The notes beneath the pieces were generated by a model, which saw only the letters and a program-made list of their open reading frames with translations, made no database searches and was not told the origin of the DNA. A stretch of DNA of 64,000 nt from Iodobacter fluviatilis (GTDB lineage Bacteria > Pseudomonadota > Gammaproteobacteria > Burkholderiales > Chitinibacteraceae): the NCBI RefSeq assembly GCF_900451195.1, contig NZ_UGHR01000001.1:1178001-1242000 (forward strand). Direction: 5' to 3'. Position numbers and translations under genes: made by a program. Below are positions 59,812-64,000 of the stretch, piece by piece (within the stretch, counting starts at the first letter, position 1; every line of letters starts with the position of its first letter).

Positions 59812-59826
59812 CTATCAAAATGATAG
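59812..59826 (-). promoter_or_regulatory. Operator of the DUF4258/HTH operon
   Basis: CTATCA-aaa-TGATAG, a perfect 6-bp palindrome about ten bases upstream of the toxin start; a half-site CTGATAG recurs at 59864. Confidence 0.5.
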
Positions 59827-59967
59827 TTTAGCAGGAAAATAAAAGCTAGTGCAATATTTCCTAACTGATAGCCGGTGTGTCTTTATTGGCTTAAATTTCA
59901 TTTAAATCTTTCGCTATGATTTCTTCATTGTTTCTACGGTAGTTGGGCTGTGTTTTACACCCCGCAC

Positions 59968-60041
59968 TTTATACGACGTACTTTATACGTAGTATAAGGT
60001 CACTTTTCTTGATATTTTTTTGTTCAGATACGTAGCATATC
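59968..60041. repeat. TACGTAGTA iteron cluster 5
   Basis: TATACGACGTACTTTATACG plus TAGTAT (59970-59996) and ATACGTAGCATATCC (60027-60041). Last cluster; the T6SS genes with different base composition begin 220 bp further on. Confidence 0.65.
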
Positions 60042-60259
60042 CGTTAGTGGGCTTAAGCGATGGTGTTGCAGATCTCGTACAAAATCAATCAGGAGATATC
60101 CCCGCCACTTGGGCGTTCTATCTCGATATTCTAATAGGTGGTTTACCTTACAAATTCTAACTATGTTCATAATTACACCATACAATCTTTGCAATGGTAG
60201 ATCAGCAAGAATAAAGCTTCGTGTAATATAGCATCCTTCCTGTAAGCCCTTGGTTTCTT

Positions 60260-63226
60260 ATGACCGTTGATCTGCTTGCTTCATTCGCCGCTGCTTTTAA
60301 TCAAGATCAGCGACTTATCTCTCTTCAGCTAGGCGATGGTGCAGCATGGGGCGAGCAGTTGCTACCCCAGCATGTGATCGGTAGCGAGGGGATTAATTAC
60401 GCTTATCATTATCAGGTTAACTGCCTGTCCCCCGACGGCTCTTTAGAACTCAAATCGCTGCTAGGCCAGCCGGTGGTATTGTCTATAGCTGACGCCAATG
60501 GCAATGCGATCGAGCGTTGCGGGGTAATTAGCCAGGCGCAATTATTGGGATCTGATGGCGGCTTTGCTCAATACTCCCTCACAGTAGAGCCGCCTTTTGC
60601 GCTACTTAGATATCGTCGCACTTCGCGGGTATTCCAAGACTTATCGATCATCGATATTGTGAAGCAGGTACTGGCAGAGCATCAGGCCAAGAATCCTGTG
60701 TTTGCCTCAGTACAAACGCTAGACTTTAAATTGTCCGGCGAATACCCGCCCCGATCTTACTGCGTGCAATACCGAGAGGATGATCTTTCGTTCTTGTCCA
60801 GGCAACTGAAAGAATGCGGTTTATCATGGCGATTTGAACATTTGGCGGGCGATTCCCCACAAGTGCAGCTTGTGGTTTTTGATGACGTATTCTCCATCCC
60901 AGAAGCTTTGGAGCCAACCGCCCGCTTTCACCGTGCCGATGCGAGCGAGAAAAGTGACTCTCTTACCCAATGGAACAGTCAAAGGAAAATTGGCAGTAGC
61001 TCTGTTTCCCTTGCCAGCTTCGACTACAAAGCTAGCAGTACCAGCCACAGCTCAAGTAATAGCGCGATCGACCAAGGCGAAGGTGGGCAACAAATCCAAT
61101 CAACTCTGGAATATTACGACCCACAAGCGCATTACTATGCCAGCAATTTAGACGAGCTTAACCAAGATGCAAAACTGCGCCAAGATGCTTTAGACGGGCA
61201 AAAGAAATCATTTACCGGCTCTGGCACATTGCGCAGCCTGCAAGCAGGCCAATGGTTCCGATTAGAAGATCACCCTGCGCATGATTTCGATTCGGCTGAA
61301 CAGCGCGAATTCGCCATCACTGAGCTTAAATTCACCGCCTATAATAATTTGCCGGTGGATTTAACCCTGCAACTTGGCTTAGTTGCACCTAGCCTGCTTG
61401 CCACGTCAGCCAAAGATAACGCGCCTTACCAAGCCGATTTCACCGCCCAAAGGCGCGGCCAGCCTGTGCTTAGCCATCTGGGCGAGCAAGAATTTACCAA
61501 GCCCACCAGCCCAGGCTTGCAAACCGCCACCGTTGTTGGCCCTGCCGGTGCAGAAGTGCATACCGACGAGCTAGGGCGCATAAAAGTGCAATTTCACTGG
61601 GCCCGGCCTGCAGAACATCTTGAGTTTGGCGCAAATATGGATGAGCAATCTTCCTGCTGGATACGGGTTGCCGCGCCATCGGCAGGCGCAAGCTGGGGAC
61701 ATCAGTTCATCCCGCGCATTGGCCAGGAAGTGACCATCAGCTTTGTTGAAGGCGATATCGACCGCCCTGTAGTCACTGGAGTGGTCTATAACGGCAGCCA
61801 TCCAGTACCCGCCTTTAGCGGCACTGGTGCTTTACCCGCTAATAAAACACTGTCAGGTATCAAAACCAAAGAACATGAAGGCGGCCAGTACGGCGAGCTG
61901 CTGTTTGATGACACCAAGGGCGAAGTACGCACTAAGCTATCCAGCGAGCACGGCAAAACCCAGCTCAACCTTGGCTACTTAATCCACCCAAGAGCCGACG
62001 GCAAAGGCGAACCACGCGGCGAAGGCTTTGAATTACGCACGGATAATCAGGGAGCCATCCGCGCCAAAGGCTTACTGATCAGCACCGAAGCCAAGAGCGG
62101 TGCATCGGGCAAGCAGCTAGACCACAGCCCAGCCCAAAGCCAGCTCGAATCAGCTTTAGCGTTGGCCCAAAGCCTAGGCGAAACGGCCACCAACCAACTC
62201 GCTGATACTATCGAAACCGGCGAAGGCGATAAAACCGTTAAGCCCGACAATAGCGCAGGCGACAAAGCCACCTCCGGCCATCTGTATCACCATGTGCACG
62301 CCAGCAAAAGCTTGGAAGCAGGCAGCAATACCGATAAAGACGGCAAGAGTAAATCCCAAGGCCAGGTAGGCCAACAAAAAATCATCCTGCTGCACGGGGA
62401 AGACGGCGTGGCCATCACCAGCCCGCAAAGCCAGACGCTCACCGCAGGCACCAACCTAGATCTGGTTGCGCTGCGCGACACCAATCAAACCTCAGGCCGC
62501 CGCTGGATACATAATGTAGGCCAACACATCAGTCTGTTTGTAGCGGGAGTAAAAGACAAAGTTGCACTGAAGCTAATTGCTGCCAAGGGCAAAATCCAAC
62601 TGCAGGCGCAAAGCGACGATATTGAAATTACCGGCGATAAAGATTTAAAAGTCACTGCCTGCAAAGAAAGCATTACCGTAGTGGCCAAAGACGAAATTCT
62701 GGTCACGGCAGGGGGCGGCTATATCCGGCTGAAAGGCGGCAATATCGAGATTCATTGCCCCGGTACGGTAACGGTAAAAGGTGCGAATCATGATGTAAGC
62801 GGCCCCGCTAAAATGACCGCCCAACATCCCGCTTTCCCCCAAGGTACGCCGAAACAAAAAATAAAATTAAACTTGCAGCAAACACCTGGCACAACCGATG
62901 CCAGCTTGGCTGGGATGCCTTATACCTTGTTTGCAGATGGGGCAGAGGTCAAAAAAGATGTGATGGATTCAACAGGGCAGCTATTAGTTGATCATGAAAT
63001 TGTGACTCAACATTACAAGCTGGTACTCGCTAACGGCGAGACTTACCAAATACCAGTGCCAAGCGAGTATCGTAATGCTGAGCAGGCAAACCTTGCCAAC
63101 CAAGGTTTACAACATCACCAACCAGAAAGTAACGCTGAAATCAATCAGCCAGACCAGCATACAGATCATCGCCAATCTTACTTAGATACCGTGAAGGGTC
63201 TTTTTAATGCCAAAGGTAAGGCTTAA
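60260..63226 (+). CDS. vgrG: Type VI secretion tip protein VgrG
   Basis: 988 residues. Gp27-like part (LISLQLGDGAAWGEQLLPQH, YREDDLSFLSRQLKECGLSW), gp5-like OB part (DELGRIKVQFHW, SCWIRVAAPSAGASWGHQFI, PRIGQEVTISFVEGDIDRPV), DUF2345 beta-helix (GEDGVAITSPQSQTLTAGTN, IQLQAQSDDIEITGDKD) and a C-terminal extension with PYTLFADGAEVKKDV that likely carries cargo. It punctures target cells as the spike of the T6SS. GC content is well above the rest. Its stop overlaps the next start. Confidence 0.95.
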   Translation: MTVDLLASFAAAFNQDQRLISLQLGDGAAWGEQLLPQHVIGSEGINYAYHYQVNCLSPDGSLELKSLLGQPVVLSIADANGNAIERCGVISQAQLLGSDGGFAQYSLTVEPPFALLRYRRTSRVFQDLSIIDIVKQVLAEHQAKNPVFASVQTLDFKLSGEYPPRSYCVQYREDDLSFLSRQLKECGLSWRFEHLAGDSPQVQLVVFDDVFSIPEALEPTARFHRADASEKSDSLTQWNSQRKIGSSSVSLASFDYKASSTSHSSSNSAIDQGEGGQQIQSTLEYYDPQAHYYASNLDELNQDAKLRQDALDGQKKSFTGSGTLRSLQAGQWFRLEDHPAHDFDSAEQREFAITELKFTAYNNLPVDLTLQLGLVAPSLLATSAKDNAPYQADFTAQRRGQPVLSHLGEQEFTKPTSPGLQTATVVGPAGAEVHTDELGRIKVQFHWARPAEHLEFGANMDEQSSCWIRVAAPSAGASWGHQFIPRIGQEVTISFVEGDIDRPVVTGVVYNGSHPVPAFSGTGALPANKTLSGIKTKEHEGGQYGELLFDDTKGEVRTKLSSEHGKTQLNLGYLIHPRADGKGEPRGEGFELRTDNQGAIRAKGLLISTEAKSGASGKQLDHSPAQSQLESALALAQSLGETATNQLADTIETGEGDKTVKPDNSAGDKATSGHLYHHVHASKSLEAGSNTDKDGKSKSQGQVGQQKIILLHGEDGVAITSPQSQTLTAGTNLDLVALRDTNQTSGRRWIHNVGQHISLFVAGVKDKVALKLIAAKGKIQLQAQSDDIEITGDKDLKVTACKESITVVAKDEILVTAGGGYIRLKGGNIEIHCPGTVTVKGANHDVSGPAKMTAQHPAFPQGTPKQKIKLNLQQTPGTTDASLAGMPYTLFADGAEVKKDVMDSTGQLLVDHEIVTQHYKLVLANGETYQIPVPSEYRNAEQANLANQGLQHHQPESNAEINQPDQHTDHRQSYLDTVKGLFNAKGKA

Positions 63227-64000
63227 TGAGTAAAGACACCGTAGTACCCATCTGCACTAAAGTAACGGACAGTGCCACAGCCTCCCTAAAGTGGTTTGTA
63301 CAAAAAACAGAATATCACCCTGTTCCTACCTGCTATCAGCCTTTGATAAATGGTGAAGATACTTTCCGTGAAGTCCACCTAGCGATTGCGAAAGCTAAAA
63401 AAACAGTTGATATTATTTGCTGGGGATTTCAGCCGTCGATGTATTTTATCCGCAATGGAAAAGAGCCATCAATTGGTGAGCTGTTAGTTATAAAAGCTAA
63501 AGAAGGCGTTAAGGTGAGGGTATTGGGCTGGGCAATGGCCCCAGCAGGGATCAATGTTACTGGCGCAGGCGGCGAATCTAATTTGCCCGGCTATGGAACA
63601 ATAGGGATTAAAGATCGAGCAGGGCAAACGGCTAGCAATGATCAGTATGCTTACGATAAAAAGTGGTACAGCCAGTACGGCGATGGCAGCAAGCCTTGGA
63701 AGGTTGCGCAAGAAAACTGGTGCCAGCCGCTCAGCCCCAGATTAGGTATTCCTCTACGCTTTATTGGGCGTGGGTTTGATGCATTTGAACGCGCAGAAAT
63801 TTATTACCGCGCAAAAATCAATCGCAGCGAAAAAGAAATCAGTGGCACCACCCAAAAGCTGTATGCCGCATCGGTCACTCACCATCAAAAAATGGTCGTG
63901 ATTGATTATGAGCTGCCTGAATCGGCCTGTGGTTTTGTGATGGGTCACAATATGCTAGACGAATATTGGGATACTAACGCACATAGCATTCAGCGCTTCG
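63226..64000 (+). CDS. Phospholipase D-family T6SS effector (partial, runs off right edge)
   Basis: First 258 residues. EVHLAIAKAKKTVDIICWGF and SVTHHQKMVVIDYELPESA (HxKxxxxD, ~219-227) followed by GFVMGHNMLDEYWDT make the first PLD active-site half; the second HKD lies outside. Overlap TAATG with vgrG shows the effector is delivered by that spike, as for Tle5-type lipases that attack target membranes. Confidence 0.88.
   Translation, partial: MSKDTVVPICTKVTDSATASLKWFVQKTEYHPVPTCYQPLINGEDTFREVHLAIAKAKKTVDIICWGFQPSMYFIRNGKEPSIGELLVIKAKEGVKVRVLGWAMAPAGINVTGAGGESNLPGYGTIGIKDRAGQTASNDQYAYDKKWYSQYGDGSKPWKVAQENWCQPLSPRLGIPLRFIGRGFDAFERAEIYYRAKINRSEKEISGTTQKLYAASVTHHQKMVVIDYELPESACGFVMGHNMLDEYWDTNAHSIQRF

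Overview
The window looks like part of a large conjugative plasmid, or plasmid-like integrated element, from a Gram-negative betaproteobacterium. A Neisseriales host such as Iodobacter or a relative is my best guess, from the AT-rich backbone and the style of the VgrG; this is inference, because no rRNA, housekeeping or replication-initiator gene is present. Backbone evidence: two ParA-type partition loci (6995-8181 and 13971-15007), a P4-alpha-like primase, a RecE-like exonuclease with RecT and SSB, a ParB-like protein, DUF932 and RadC proteins, a thermonuclease, KfrA-like and TraD/MobC-like proteins, two tyrosine recombinases, three toxin-antitoxin loci and many small unknown genes.

Layout. 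1-2550: a partial XRE regulator with its operators and two unknown genes. 3231-5801: a GC-richer cargo pair, a Cap15-type membrane effector and a DisA_N/diadenylate-cyclase-like protein. This is the most exciting item: a CBASS- or Panoptes-like defence candidate whose nucleotide enzyme is of the DAC family instead of a CD-NTase or mCpol. It is followed by a decayed IS66 (about 5990-6700). 6889-8238: an StbA/TraK-like and StbB partition operon preceded by TACGTA iterons. 8342-15007: primase operon, DUF5623-like gene, second ParA locus. 15152-19034: thermonuclease, M15/DUF882 peptidase and a VirB9-like/OmpA-like protein. 19043-25376: recombination operon. 25761-31313: unknown genes plus a possible HEPN/PD-(D/E)XK pair. 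31683-36800: DUF4942, KfrA-like, integrase and an ART-fold protein. 37577-46812: solitary DNA methyltransferase, ParB-like, DUF932 and many small genes. 47226-51461: AbiTii-like protein and a RadC operon. 52381-54671: Xre/RES toxin-antitoxin and an integrase. 55823-59802: TraD-like gene, VapBC and a DUF4258/HTH pair. 60260-64000: higher-GC T6SS VgrG and the start of a phospholipase D effector.

A non-coding layer ties the backbone together. (i) Four copies of a ~465-500 bp repeat each begin with a conserved promoter (TTGACA-N18-TAAKGT) and lead into an operon. (ii) Shorter relatives of its start (promoter, then a small hairpin box of the type GACGYG-N9-CRCG, then ACACAG) precede five more operons. 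(iii) About fifteen genes have their own leader of two mutually exclusive hairpins just upstream of the ribosome binding site. (iv) Some promoters are separated from the first gene by a terminator-like hairpin. Together these suggest a shared RNA-based (antitermination or translational) or single-strand-promoter control of the establishment genes. (v) Five clusters of TACGTAGTA iterons flank partition and toxin-antitoxin genes.
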